A stretch of 64,000 nucleotides of DNA from Haloarcula sp. CBA1129 (GCF_008729015.1 NZ_RKSM01000001.1:806001-870000), one strand, 5' to 3'; shown: positions 24,015-32,840, counted from the first letter of the stretch. Notes: generated by a model from the sequence alone, not told the origin. Made by a program: numbers and translations.

Positions 24015-24152
24015 ATGAGCACCGAACAGCAGTCCGGCGACGAACAGTCTGCAGACAGCGAAGCTGACGAGCAACCAGACATTCGTGCCCAGCATCGACA
24101 GGCACAGGCCAGTGGCGAGGTCTTCGAAGGCCGACCCCATGGTAACAGATAG
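24015..24152 (+). CDS. 45-residue acidic protein
   Basis: ATG 24015, preceded by a GGTGAG ribosome-site-like sequence about 20 nt upstream. The product is strongly acidic and disordered (MSTEQQSGDEQSADSEADEQ, then HRQAQASGEVFEGRPHGNR). This composition is hard to explain except as a haloarchaeal coding sequence; the larger opposite-strand frame over the same bases lacks it. Function unknown. Confidence 0.5.
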   Translation: MSTEQQSGDEQSADSEADEQPDIRAQHRQAQASGEVFEGRPHGNR

Positions 24153-24299
24153 ATTCCCTTTGACAGTAATCCAAAGCCACAGCTGAGAGTGTGGAAAATG
24201 AACCCTGCAGTCCGTTTTGTGTGTGCCGGCGAGGGTGCCGGCGTTGGACTGATACGCACGCAGTAATCGGTGGAGCGTCGGCAGGACACAGTGAGTCCA

Positions 24300-24791
24300 A
24301 TGCACAAGATCATCTACGCGATAGTCGAGGCATCGACAGAAGATGAGGCAGTGACGGCCGGGAAACAGGCGTTCGATCACCTGGTCGGCGTCCGACCACA
24401 CTCTAGTGCTGTCTTCGACTACTACGTCACATTTGATGACGAGACCACATCTGTTGCTGGCAAAGCTCGGTGGGGAGACCGTCCGACCGCAGCTCCCATC
24501 GACTCGGCAGACGGCCAAGAACTACTTGATCGGGGCTGGGAGGCAACGAAGGCAGAATTCGAGCGCAATCTCAAGCGGGTGAAAGACGCTCTCAATGAGC
24601 ACTCAGACGAGGAAATCATGCGCGACAAAGACCTTGCTCGGCATGCCTTCCGCCAAGTCGGGGCCTCCAGAGGTTCAGCAATTGCTCTATATACGGAACA
24701 CGGGGACGGGATTTGCGATCGGACACAACTCGATCGGATTCTCGGCGAGAGTGATAGCCTCTGGATTGTCCCCGCTGACGTTCACCTATAG
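24300..24791 (+). CDS. Conserved haloarchaeal plasmid protein of unknown function
   Basis: 163 residues from ATG 24300. Begins MHKIIYAIVEASTEDEAVTA, then FDHLVG, FDYYVTFDDE, VAGKARWGDRPTAAPIDS and ends LWIVPADVHL. The protein is soluble and acidic with an alpha/beta pattern. I believe close relatives are frequent on haloarchaeal plasmids, but no function is known to me. The longer reading from 24270 adds ten codons that lack support. It stands alone between gene-poor stretches. Confidence 0.75.
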   Translation: MHKIIYAIVEASTEDEAVTAGKQAFDHLVGVRPHSSAVFDYYVTFDDETTSVAGKARWGDRPTAAPIDSADGQELLDRGWEATKAEFERNLKRVKDALNEHSDEEIMRDKDLARHAFRQVGASRGSAIALYTEHGDGICDRTQLDRILGESDSLWIVPADVHL

Positions 24792-25039
24792 CAGTTGGAG
24801 TGAATACGGTCTTGTTATTCATGTGAATCAGGATGCCATAGAACGGTTGTCACGCCCATCCGGAAACGATCAGTACAGAGAAACGATGTATCGCACTGAT
24901 AATCGTTCTCTTCAATTTCTGTCAAAAACAGCGTACAAGGCTTTGATGAGATGAGGTGGCTGCATTTGTTCATTCACGCGGTAACCGATGCATCAGCTAT
25001 GAGGCTATTTTGAGGATTGATTGGAGAGTTATTCTTGTC

Positions 25040-25810
25040 TCACTCACTTTCGACTTTCAGTTTAGAGATCATGGTGTTAAAGTCATCATAGACTTTAGGT
25101 TTTATTCCATCTTCAAGGTTCTCAACTACTCTATCAATCAATTCGATGTTTACCCATTTGGATTCCAAGAGTAGCATACTACAATCTGAGAGTATAGCTT
25201 GAGTACATATCTCTAAATCCGCCATATCATTCGCGTCGGGGTTCTCATTAGGATCCATTTCCTGAAATCGCTGAAGGTAGACTTCCCCTTTCACATACTC
25301 CACTATATCCAATTCGTGCTGATGAAGGACTAATTTCTCTCCATCTTCTTTTTCCTCTAAGTGGTCATTGAAAGCTAATCCTTTGAGAGTCTCATATCCG
25401 TATTCTTGGGTTAAGTCTCGATATTCCTCAATACCGTTATAAAATTCGTCAACGGGCTCCCAATCCGAAGAACGAAAGAGGTACTGTAGCGTCTCAACCA
25501 TCCCGAGATCTTGTGTTTGTTCCCTCGCAAAACTTCGGAAATCATCGTCTGGAATAAGAGAAAGTGGGTTCCCTGAAATGCGATATTTCTTTCCGTGGGT
25601 CGGTGTTGGCGGAAGACAGTAGTCCGCAATTCCGACGATGATTTTGGACATGATGTCTTGTTCCTTGGCTTTAGCTAAATCAATGAAATTCCCGTAACTG
25701 AAGTAGACTTTTACACTCTCATAGGAACACACCTCATAGAATTCCTTGAAAAGGTCTGGATTCTTTTTCAGAGCAATCCAGTAGTTGGTATCCATAATTA
25801 TTCTATTCAT
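25040..25810 (-). CDS. PIN-like nuclease-fold protein
   Basis: 256 residues from ATG 25808-25810; a GTG four codons upstream is an alternative. The start MNRIIMDTNYWIALKK carries the PIN-type DxN at the end of the first strand; acidic residues recur in DANDMADLEICTQAI, the position of later PIN active-site acids. Longer than VapC toxins and without an adjacent antitoxin. AT-rich and Lys/Glu-rich, unlike its neighbours, suggesting transfer. RNase activity is inferred; it could be a defence effector. Confidence 0.6.
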   Translation of the reverse strand: MNRIIMDTNYWIALKKNPDLFKEFYEVCSYESVKVYFSYGNFIDLAKAKEQDIMSKIIVGIADYCLPPTPTHGKKYRISGNPLSLIPDDDFRSFAREQTQDLGMVETLQYLFRSSDWEPVDEFYNGIEEYRDLTQEYGYETLKGLAFNDHLEEKEDGEKLVLHQHELDIVEYVKGEVYLQRFQEMDPNENPDANDMADLEICTQAILSDCSMLLLESKWVNIELIDRVVENLEDGIKPKVYDDFNTMISKLKVESE

Positions 25811-26245
25811 CTTGATTAACACCCACGAGAGGAGGTGTATTAATTCCAGTCTTCAGGATTAACTGAATTGCTCAATCGGTGTAGGCAAATCGTTTTTCGG
25901 TAGGAGATTGTTGATATGGTCTCCGGGTTTGGATCCCAGTCAGTAGGTTGCCGTCAGAGCTGCTGAGTCGTACGTTCTCGATCTGCTCAACTCACTGCAG
26001 AATCGCAAGACGGCTCTCCATCAACAATGTACTACACATGAGCGCCGATTGTAAATCTGGGCCGACTCCTCGCTCATATAGGAGATTTACCAGTTATCAT
26101 CGATACCAAGCGAACTTTTTTATATTCACCTGCGCTAATTATGGATGAGGACGCAGGTCACTCCCTTGCCTTTGTGGCGGGGACTGACCTGGTAAGCATG
26201 TGCGGTCACAGCGCACGTGTGCTGACGTCCGGCGGTTCCTTTCCG
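25811..26245. other. Intergenic region, no gene recognised
   Basis: About 430 bp between two minus-strand genes. Open frames are short and lack haloarchaeal composition. Contains a short inverted repeat GGTCA-type stretch near 26156-26200 but nothing convincing. Confidence 0.4.
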
Positions 26246-27133
26246 TTACAACTCATTCAGCAGGTACTCCCGTACAACCTCAGATTGTAACCGATTAGCG
26301 AGTGACTGGAGTGGCTGATTGCCCCATACATCATCTGTGGAGGGTCGGCGTCCTTCAATCCATGCAGCTGCACGGTCGTACCTTTGTTGTGACTGGCGAC
26401 GGTCACGGGAGCGAAGGCTGTATAGCGTACAGGGAGGGTCGTCTGAGACATTCCAAGAATCATCAATTCTCTGGATATTATAACCGATTCCCTCAATACC
26501 AGCTTCGGGAAGTTGGCTTCTGAGGTATCCAGCAATGTAGTCAGCTGCCGTCAGTTCTGGATAAACCCGATCGCCGTCTTGGAGTTGTGTGAGGTAAACT
26601 GGAGTGACCCGGTCACCAAACCCGTTGAATTGCCGCGTTGCTGCTCTTCTAAAGCGTTCTTGGCGAGAACCGTACATCCGGTCACCACCATCATGGACCA
26701 GTGCTGCAGGCCCCTGGTAGTCAGGCATAGTCCCTGAGCCACCAGTTAGAGCTTTACTGGCGACGATGCACGCTGTAGCCGCTCGTTGATCGGCAGTATA
26801 CATCCCCCATCCCGCAACGGCGTACCAAGTAATAGGGCCGGAATCAAGAGACGTAAGTAATTCTTCAACTCTTCCGGACAACTCCGTATTTGACAACCCT
26901 TCCGGCGTCGAACTTGATTTACTCTTCCACGGCTCGAGGCCGAGTTCAATAAGTAACTCAGCCAGGGATTCACCATATGATCGTGGACACTGCACCGCAG
27001 TCATGACGAATGGCCCATCGTGTTGATTCCCAGATTCATCAACACCAACGACATGACTGGCGTGTTGGACTGGTGGTTGTGTCTCAACAACCCCGTGTTC
27101 AAGCAACTCAATCTGCCGCAATCCCGACGACAT
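26246..27133 (-). CDS. DUF3800-like RNase-H-fold protein
   Basis: 295 residues, start ATG 27131-27133. The segment VVGVDESGNQHDGPFVMTAV has the DESG start of an RNase-H-type fold, ALVHDGGDRM supplies a second acidic site and LTAADYIAGYLRSQL fits the AADxIAG helix of DUF3800 proteins. These are predicted nucleases or transposase relatives often near mobile or defence genes. It stands alone with an empty kilobase on its promoter side. Family assignment is by motif only. Confidence 0.6.
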   Translation of the reverse strand: MSSGLRQIELLEHGVVETQPPVQHASHVVGVDESGNQHDGPFVMTAVQCPRSYGESLAELLIELGLEPWKSKSSSTPEGLSNTELSGRVEELLTSLDSGPITWYAVAGWGMYTADQRAATACIVASKALTGGSGTMPDYQGPAALVHDGGDRMYGSRQERFRRAATRQFNGFGDRVTPVYLTQLQDGDRVYPELTAADYIAGYLRSQLPEAGIEGIGYNIQRIDDSWNVSDDPPCTLYSLRSRDRRQSQQRYDRAAAWIEGRRPSTDDVWGNQPLQSLANRLQSEVVREYLLNEL

Positions 27134-27643
27134 CTATACTATTCAATCGTATTCACCCGCCGAATAAAAAGCCTCAGTTAATGGATGACTGGGTGGTTAT
27201 TCAATGACTTCCCGTTCCCCTGTTCTCCACCAGGATCATGTCTATTTGACCGTTCGTGGAATGGCAGACGATACAGGCTCGGCGTGTCTAATACATCCAA
27301 GACCCATATTTTGACAACCATTTTAGAGGGGAGTCCTCGTGCACGTCGACGTCTCGTGCGGTTGAAGACGAGAGCGACACGACTACACTAGCGCTGGTAG
27401 TCGGGCCTTCTCAACGTGGGGCAGACGGTCGGGTGACATAGCACGGCTGACTGATGGTATTCGACGTGGGGCTGGCAGGCTAACTAAGAGGGCGAGAGGC
27501 AAGTGTGAGCCGGACGGGGGACTGACAGCCGGGCAGGAACAAGTGACTGGCTGGTGTGTCTCTGGCCGCCGTGCAGCCGCCGCTGGGCGGCACTCTCGTT
27601 GCTGGTCGAGCCGGTCCGTAAAGTGGTGAAAGGACGGACAAGA
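27134..27643. other. Intergenic region with one CRISPR-repeat-like fragment
   Basis: No gene supported. It contains a lone sequence resembling the 3' half of the CRISPR repeat (see 27353-27368). From about 27500 the sequence resembles a diverged copy of the 29.9/31.9-kb direct repeat flank (GCCGGGCAGGAACAAGTG). Confidence 0.4.
27353..27368 (+). repeat. Lone CRISPR-repeat-like 3' half
   Basis: CTCGTGCGGTTGAAGA matches the last 16 bases of the array repeat (CTCGTGGGGTTGAAGC) at 14 positions; over 30 bases identity is about 20 of 30. No second repeat was found at array spacing. It may be chance or a crRNA-like relic. Confidence 0.35.
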
Positions 27644-27877
27644 ATGGATGTCAAATGCCTCATTACTTGTGACATCGGGATTGCGGTATCACTCAAACTG
27701 AGGGCGGAAACAGAAGTACAACTGATAGAGTTGGGGGACACTGTACTACAAAGACCGGAGCTTGCATTACCACTAGTTGAGAGATTCGTGGTACTACTGT
27801 TCGAACCAGTACTGGCTACCGTAGGTGTACAGAAGATTGTGGAACTGCTATGGCGACCGGAATCACGAGAACGGTAA
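27644..27877 (+). CDS. Possible small protein
   Basis: 77 residues from ATG 27644: MDVKCLITCDIGIAVSLKL, then a helical region and LLFEPVLATVGVQKIVELL. Hydrophobic-amphipathic with little acidic bias, so coding status is uncertain. The base composition is lower in GC than flanks. Confidence 0.3.
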   Translation: MDVKCLITCDIGIAVSLKLRAETEVQLIELGDTVLQRPELALPLVERFVVLLFEPVLATVGVQKIVELLWRPESRER

Positions 27878-27894
27878 CGGTATCGGCCCAGCAC

Positions 27895-28366
27895 ACCTTG
27901 AAAGCCCCACGCCGCTGGCGGTCGCTCAGCGACATATCCTCACTACGTTCGGATAGGGGCCGCTGACCCGACTACAGCAAGCGCCAGCGGCGTGCCCCTT
28001 TCAGTCCCACCCGACTGCTACAACACAGTACAGCACAGTCGACGTGCACCTTGCTCGCGCACGGTTTGTCTGGGGAACCCGTGCGGCCGGCGCTCCCTCG
28101 CCGGAACGAGGACGGTCGCTGCGCTCCCTGTGTTCCGGGCTGCTCACTCCGTTGCGCTGCCGGGCTTTCACCCATCCGGCACTCGCTTGGCCGCGCGGGA
28201 TGCTGGCTCACCGCAACCGCACAAGATTTGACCGCCTGCCGGGATGTCCACAAGCCACCGTCCATTTATATACTGATTTCCCTCGAAACTCGAAACACAA
28301 AACGCCGCTCAGACACTGCCAAGACATCCGAATACTGCACTTGAAACAATCAGAATTGTCCGGTGC
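27895..28366. other. GC-rich intergenic region
   Basis: No gene supported; overlapping open frames in all phases reflect GC bias. Holds several short GC-rich repeats of the GCTCGCTGCGCTCC kind seen around haloarchaeal replication genes. Confidence 0.4.
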
Positions 28367-28373
28367 TTTTAAG
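28367..28373 (+). promoter_or_regulatory. TATA-like box for the 28502 gene
   Basis: TTTTAAG, about 27 bp before the first base of the structured leader at 28397, giving a transcript that begins with the outer stem. Confidence 0.55.
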
Positions 28374-28396
28374 TATTATCCACCCATGCAACCAAG

Positions 28397-28486
28397 TACG
28401 GAAAGACACGACGAACGCGGCGCTGGCAGAGCAGTTTCACGCCGCAGAAATCGGGTGTTAGAGCACCCGACAAGTGTCTTTCCGTA
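28397..28486 (+). ncRNA. Structured leader RNA, predicted three-way junction
   Basis: The outer stem is a perfect 13-bp match, TACGGAAAGACAC (28397-28409) with GTGTCTTTCCGTA (28474-28486). Inside, GCGGCG (28417-28422) pairs with CGCCGC (28440-28445), and TCGGGTG-TTAGAG-CACCCGA (28451-28470) forms a second hairpin. It ends 15 nt before the ATG of the OB-fold gene. The same architecture, TATA spacing and position occur at 8841-8911 with unrelated sequence. Confidence 0.68.
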
Positions 28487-28501
28487 GGCACCAGAAAGAC
28501 A

Positions 28502-29653
28502 ATGTACGCTAGCAATTCCAGCAGTAAGAATGCATCGGCCAGCAACCAGCAGGTTCCCCTCTCGACCCACGTCGAGGGCGGTCCCGAGCAACTTCTAGAA
28601 GCCGTCGCAGAGACCGAGAACGGCGACGAACTCGACTTCAGGATGAACAAGGGGAGCGATAGCCGTGGCAACTACTACGCCCGCCAAGACGACTATCACA
28701 GCTACGACTGGACCCGTTCGACCGAGGTCGGCCCGAACCGGCGGTTTGGTGAAACGTTGGAACAGCAGGAGGAACGCCACGGGCGCGAAGCCGAGCAAGC
28801 CCGACACTCCGAGGTCGCACGCGCCCACGTCGACGGTGCCGACCGTGAAGCCTCGGCTCGCCAGCTCACCGACGCCGAAACCGAACGCGCCGACGGGTTC
28901 CGGTCCCCGGCTGACCCCCGGCAGTGGATGGACCGCGACACGCTGGCGCGCATCAACCAGCAAGCCGCGACGCTTGCAGACAAGACCAGTCTGTCCCGAG
29001 CGGCCGCAAGCCGGCGACTCGCCGCCCTTGTCTCCGGGCAGATGGGCGACTGTGATACCCTGTATGACGCTTCCTTTACCGTGTTCAGGGACGCCCGCGA
29101 CGAACTACAGGAACCGACGCCTCTCGCGGATCTGTCGCCCTACGGCTACGAGTGTACCGTCGAAGGCGAAGTTACGCACATCATCGACGAGCCAGACGCC
29201 CGCAATCAGTACCAAGTCCTCTACATCGAAGACGACGAGGGCACGAGCGCGAAGGTCACGGTCTGGGGCAAGTCGATGCACGGCGGCGAGATGGTCCGCA
29301 CGCTCCACGAAGGCGACCGGGTGCGAATCTCCGGGGGCAAGCCAGACGAGTACGACGGCATCAAGACCGTGGCGGTCACGAGCGACACGCTGATGTGCAT
29401 CATCGAGCGTGGCGACGGTCCCGCGCCGACCGGACACGGAAGCAGTATGTTCGGTTCGTCCGGTGAGAGTCAGACGGTGGCCTCGTGGGAGGCTGAATCT
29501 GACACCCATGCATGGGCCAACGAGCGGGACGGTGACCACGCGGTCGCCGTGACGCTGGGCAAGGCCCGCTGTCCTGAGTCCGGGTGTTCGGACCTGTTCG
29601 ATACCGAGCATGGAGCCGCCACCCATCGCGGGATAGTCCACGGCGACGACTGA
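28502..29653 (+). CDS. OB-fold single-strand-DNA-binding type protein with C-terminal zinc finger
   Basis: 383 residues, ATG 28502. The N-terminal half is highly charged and probably disordered. Residues about 215-295 form an OB fold (YECTVEGEVTHIIDEP, YQVLYIEDDEGTSAKVTVWGK, LHEGDRVRISGGKPDEYDGIKTVAV), as in archaeal RPA/SSB-like proteins. The C-terminus has a C2H2-type finger, CPESGCSDLF then HGAATHRGIVH. Plasmid-borne proteins of this build are presumed replication or repair factors that coat single strands. Expression probably depends on the folded leader directly upstream. Confidence 0.82.
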   Translation: MYASNSSSKNASASNQQVPLSTHVEGGPEQLLEAVAETENGDELDFRMNKGSDSRGNYYARQDDYHSYDWTRSTEVGPNRRFGETLEQQEERHGREAEQARHSEVARAHVDGADREASARQLTDAETERADGFRSPADPRQWMDRDTLARINQQAATLADKTSLSRAAASRRLAALVSGQMGDCDTLYDASFTVFRDARDELQEPTPLADLSPYGYECTVEGEVTHIIDEPDARNQYQVLYIEDDEGTSAKVTVWGKSMHGGEMVRTLHEGDRVRISGGKPDEYDGIKTVAVTSDTLMCIIERGDGPAPTGHGSSMFGSSGESQTVASWEAESDTHAWANERDGDHAVAVTLGKARCPESGCSDLFDTEHGAATHRGIVHGDD

Positions 29654-30119
29654 CGCCCGACGGCTAGGGCGTCCCCCACCGGGCGGGGGCCTGTCGGTCG
29701 GTGCGACGGTGCTCGCGCACGCGGCTCGCCGGCGGCCACCGGCAAGCCGGGCCGCCGCCGAGCAACCGCGCGCACGGACTGGAGCGCCACCGCATCAGCG
29801 CGTCAGGGTGGGTCAGTCTGGTGGCGGCTGTGAGAGGGCTGGAGTCCTGGTGTGTGCGTGGACGTGGGCCAGCCGGCCGGGGAGAAACTGAGGCTGGGTG
29901 GCTGGTGGGTCGCGACAGCGCGCGACGCCACCGACAGACTCGCGATGCTCGTCTGTCCTGTCCTCGTTCGCTTCCGCTCACTCGGACGACGGGGCGCTGC
30001 GCTCGGCGCTATCGCGCGCCTCACGCCGGTCCAATCGTGCCTGCAGTGGCGGGCGCGATCCCGGCCTGCCGCCGGGAGGTGGACGGACCCGCTCGTCGGT
30101 GAATAAGAGCATCTTCGTC
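29654..30119. other. GC-rich spacer downstream of the OB-fold gene
   Basis: No gene supported. A CCCCC / GGGGG hairpin at 29674-29691 just after the stop could end transcription. The rest includes the left copy of the 149-bp direct repeat. Confidence 0.45.
29914..30062 (+). repeat. 149-bp direct repeat, left copy
   Basis: From GACAGCGCGCGACGCCAC to GGGCGCGATCCC; only one difference from the right copy was seen (ACC versus ACT near its start). Flanking sequence is similar but diverged for a further 60-80 bp on the left. Confidence 0.9.
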
Positions 30120-30159
30120 CTAACCAACAATACAGGGTTTTGAGGGAGCTGTTGGTTAG
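30120..30159. repeat. Dispersed palindrome copy D
   Basis: Perfect 10-bp arms CTAACCAACA and TGTTGGTTAG separated by 20 nt. Confidence 0.9.
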
Positions 30160-30258
30160 CTGTTTTCTGGGCCCGGAATCCCGGATGGACACACCACGAT
30201 TTTGTGTGGCCGCAGGCAGGTGGCGGCCAGACAGGGCCGCCGGGAGGTGAGATATCAG

Positions 30259-30408
30259 ATGGGAGAAATTCGATGTCCACGCTGTGAGGACGTATTTATT
30301 GCCGAGTTCGATGAGGTCCGGATTCGGTCGGGATCGTTCCACGACTCTGACCGCAACGAGTCGTTTGACCAGCTTTGCGAGGACTGCTATCGCGAGGTCG
30401 TGAAGTGA
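30259..30408 (+). CDS. Small zinc-ribbon protein
   Basis: 49 residues from ATG 30259. MGEIRCPRCEDVF opens with a CPxC knuckle and LCEDCYREVVK closes with a second CxxC, typical of the tiny haloarchaeal zinc-finger proteins. A GGGAGGTGA ribosome-site-like sequence lies about 10 nt upstream. The IS element begins 28 bp downstream. Confidence 0.6.
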   Translation: MGEIRCPRCEDVFIAEFDEVRIRSGSFHDSDRNESFDQLCEDCYREVVK

Positions 30409-30436
30409 CGTCGGTCAAACTACTCTCTCTGGCTCT

Positions 30437-31362
30437 GGTGAATCGCTGGACAGCGTCGGCTTCGACCGTTAGAACTAGTGGACTGAAGCGGGAAACCGCC
30501 GATGGTTCATGTCGAAGATCTCCCGCTTCACGAGCAGAGTGGTTCAGTTAGCTAAAAATGCTGTTGGTGAGCGAGGCGAAGTCGCCGCCCCCGAAGGGGG
30601 TGGCGGCTTCGCCGAGTATGCGGTGGTGTCGCTGCACTGTCTGCGGGTTTACCTGGAAAAATCCTACCGAGAAGCACTTGATTTGCTGAGTGAGATGCCA
30701 CAAATACTCGGGGAGATCGGCCTCAACGCGGCCGATCTCCCCGATCACTCCACGTTAGTCAAGTGGTTTGACAGAATTAAGACAGCGCTTTGGCGAGTGC
30801 TGCTGCGCCTGTCGGCGCAGGAGCACAAGCCATCCGGTCACGCTGCCATTGACGCAACGTTCTTTGACCGCGAAAACGCTAGCAAGCACTACTGCCGTCG
30901 GACGAATTACCGGGTTCAGACGCTCAAAGCGACAGCTCTCATCGACACAGAAAGCCAAGCCATTCTGGACGTTCACTGTACGACCAAGAAACGCCACGAT
31001 ACACAGCTCGGCTGGCAGGTCGCCCGTCGCAACGCGGGCGACCTCGCCAGCCTCGCTGCGGACAAAGGCTACGATTGGATGTATTTACGCGAGAAACTCC
31101 GCGAAAAGGACGTGAGACCGCTGATCAAACATCGTGAGTTCCGGCCCATCGATCACGCGCATAACGCGCGGATCGATGGGCCTCGATACCGCCAACGAGC
31201 GATGTGTGAAACCGTCTTCTCGACGATCAAGCGCACGCTCGGCGACGCCGTGCGTGCGCGAACTTGGTACGGTGAATTTCGTGAACTCGTCCTGATGTGT
31301 GCAGTTCATAACATCAAGCAGGCAATGAAACAGTGAAATCAAGCTATGTCTGGCGATTCACC
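30437..31362 (+). mobile_element. IS5-family insertion sequence (ISH type)
   Basis: 926 bp bounded by inverted repeats: left GGTGAATCGCTGGACA (30437-30452), right TGTCTGGCGATTCACC (31347-31362), 14 of 16 matching. One transposase gene inside. No target-site duplication is visible in the flanks, so the flanks may have been rearranged after insertion. The right end supplies the last codons of the neighbouring minus-strand gene. Confidence 0.85.
30509..31336 (+). CDS. IS5-family DDE transposase
   Basis: 275 residues from ATG 30509; full length for a haloarchaeal IS5-type transposase. DDE residues: D in GHAAIDATFFDRE, D in LAADKGYDWM, E in RAMCETVFSTIKRTLGD, with the Y-x2-R-x-E-like spacing of the family. 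The N-terminal part (HCLRVYLEKSYREALDLL) is the usual helical DNA-binding region. No frameshift seen, so the element may be active. Confidence 0.92.
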   Translation: MSKISRFTSRVVQLAKNAVGERGEVAAPEGGGGFAEYAVVSLHCLRVYLEKSYREALDLLSEMPQILGEIGLNAADLPDHSTLVKWFDRIKTALWRVLLRLSAQEHKPSGHAAIDATFFDRENASKHYCRRTNYRVQTLKATALIDTESQAILDVHCTTKKRHDTQLGWQVARRNAGDLASLAADKGYDWMYLREKLREKDVRPLIKHREFRPIDHAHNARIDGPRYRQRAMCETVFSTIKRTLGDAVRARTWYGEFRELVLMCAVHNIKQAMKQ

Positions 31363-31728
31363 ACGGCCCTCTCTCTTTTTTTCGACTGGATCTGGGATAC
31401 GGCCAAACTCAGTTTCTAGCAAGACTTCCAACTCATCAGTTTCTGTGTCTCTCTCAGCGAAAAAGCCTTCAACCACTTCACGGTCACTGTGGTACTGGAT
31501 GATCGCCTCGTATCCGTATCGGTTGTTTGCTCCGGCAGGATACCAGTGCTTGACGCGGACTTTGAACTCCTGATCTTCCCACGTCCACAGGCGGACTTTG
31601 ATCGGGTGCTTGAGTTCTCGGCGGGCGATATCGATCACTTCGTCGACGACCGGCCCAATCGCTTCAATGCTCGGGATCTGGCGCTGGCTGGATGGCTGTT
31701 GCTCTGGGGATAGGTGTTGCTGTGACAT
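31339..31728 (-). CDS. Haloarchaeal hypothetical protein with IS-modified C-terminus
   Basis: 129 residues from ATG 31726-31728. After a Gln/Ser-rich start (MSQQHLSPEQQPSSQ) a compact domain follows: IKVRLWTWEDQEFKVRVKHWYP, YGYEAIIQYHSDREVVEGFF. The final residues (GESPDIA) are encoded by the right inverted repeat of the IS element, so the original C-terminus was cut by the insertion. Family not recognised. The fold looks beta-rich and intact, so the protein may still be made. Confidence 0.6.
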   Translation of the reverse strand: MSQQHLSPEQQPSSQRQIPSIEAIGPVVDEVIDIARRELKHPIKVRLWTWEDQEFKVRVKHWYPAGANNRYGYEAIIQYHSDREVVEGFFAERDTETDELEVLLETEFGRIPDPVEKKREGRGESPDIA

Positions 31729-31892
31729 GAGAACGGTGCGATGCACACTTGGCCGGCATCGCTCAAAAAGCTCCGGGTTAGGGTGGGAGCCGACTGGCAG
31801 CCAGCGAGGAACAGTCCCGACAGGGGGACCGGGTGGATCGCAAGCGTGGGTCTGCCGGCCGGGCTGAAACAAATGGAAGCGCGGTGTGTCGT

Positions 31893-32041
31893 GACAGCGC
31901 GCGACGCCACTGACAGACTCGCGATGCTCGTCTGTCCTGTCCTCGTTCGCTTCCGCTCACTCGGACGACGGGGCGCTGCGCTCGGCGCTATCGCGCGCCT
32001 CACGCCGGTCCAATCGTGCCTGCAGTGGCGGGCGCGATCCC
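31893..32041 (+). repeat. 149-bp direct repeat, right copy
   Basis: Near-identical to 29914-30062; the two copies bracket palindrome D, the zinc-ribbon gene, the IS element and the 31339 gene (about 1.98 kb period). Confidence 0.9.
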
Positions 32042-32840
32042 CGCCGGAGATCGGACAGTTCCCCGGCTGAATGGCTCACTAAATTGCGAGTATATTACTG
32101 TACGAAAGGAACGTCTATCAGAAGTGTTGCGATTCGAATATAAAGCTCCGGATACAGTGGTGTGTCCGCCAGTTGTTGATCGACGAGTTGAGTTCGGTGC
32201 GGCGTCGGCATGGGTCTGCCCCGAGCGTGGGTCTGCCAGCGCTGGCTCAGTTCGGGTGCGGTCATGATCGGTGTGGCCTCGACGTCGACGGGCCGGCGAC
32301 GTGCGTGGCATAGTGGACTCGCATGATACTCGGTGGGGCTGCCCGACCGTGTGCAGGTCACGATTGGACTTCGGGGAACAAGCTGGGACCTATTTATATT
32401 CCAATACATCCTGCTGGGACTGAGTGGGCGGGCTTCTCGCGATCCGAAGTCCGTCGTTCGTCACTGGTCCTTATGTTCTATTCTCTATGTATCGCTGTTT
32501 CCAGCGCCCGCCTCGCGACTGAATCACCAAAGGACAAGATAAAGAGTGTCTTACATCGGCGGTTTTCGATGAATAATTCGATTGCCGTCTTGCGATTTGG
32601 ACTTTATTCAGTCAACAGTGGTAATTCACCAGTAGTGATTCAAACAGGGCGAAAACCGCTGCCGTCTTGCGATTTCAGTGATATAAAGATAGGAATAAAG
32701 ATAAGTATTGGAATTTGATAGAAGAGGAGGTAGAAATTCTTGCTGTCCACTCTTACCGGCGGGGTAGAGAGGATCACGGTCGCGGAACGATACAAAAGTA
32801 TTAGATACGCTATATACAGAAACAGGTTCACAACGAGGGA
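32042..32840. other. Gene-poor stretch downstream of the transfer operon
   Basis: No gene with convincing composition. A 15-bp direct repeat GCCGTCTTGCGATTT occurs near 32584 and 32661. The sequence becomes AT-rich from 32550 to 32830, where the transfer operon would terminate. Confidence 0.4.

Noticed and set aside
23859-24518. 219-codon minus-strand frame
   Set aside because: Overlaps the acidic 24015-24152 and the well-supported 24300-24791 plus-strand genes; Cys- and Arg-rich antisense shadow.
29701-30143. Several overlapping frames within the 149-bp repeat region
   Set aside because: High GC keeps all frames open; no frame has coding character and the same frames recur in the second repeat copy.
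32323-32718. 131-codon frame downstream of the transfer operon
   Set aside because: Mixed composition without acidic bias, no domain, lies in AT-rich terminator-like sequence.
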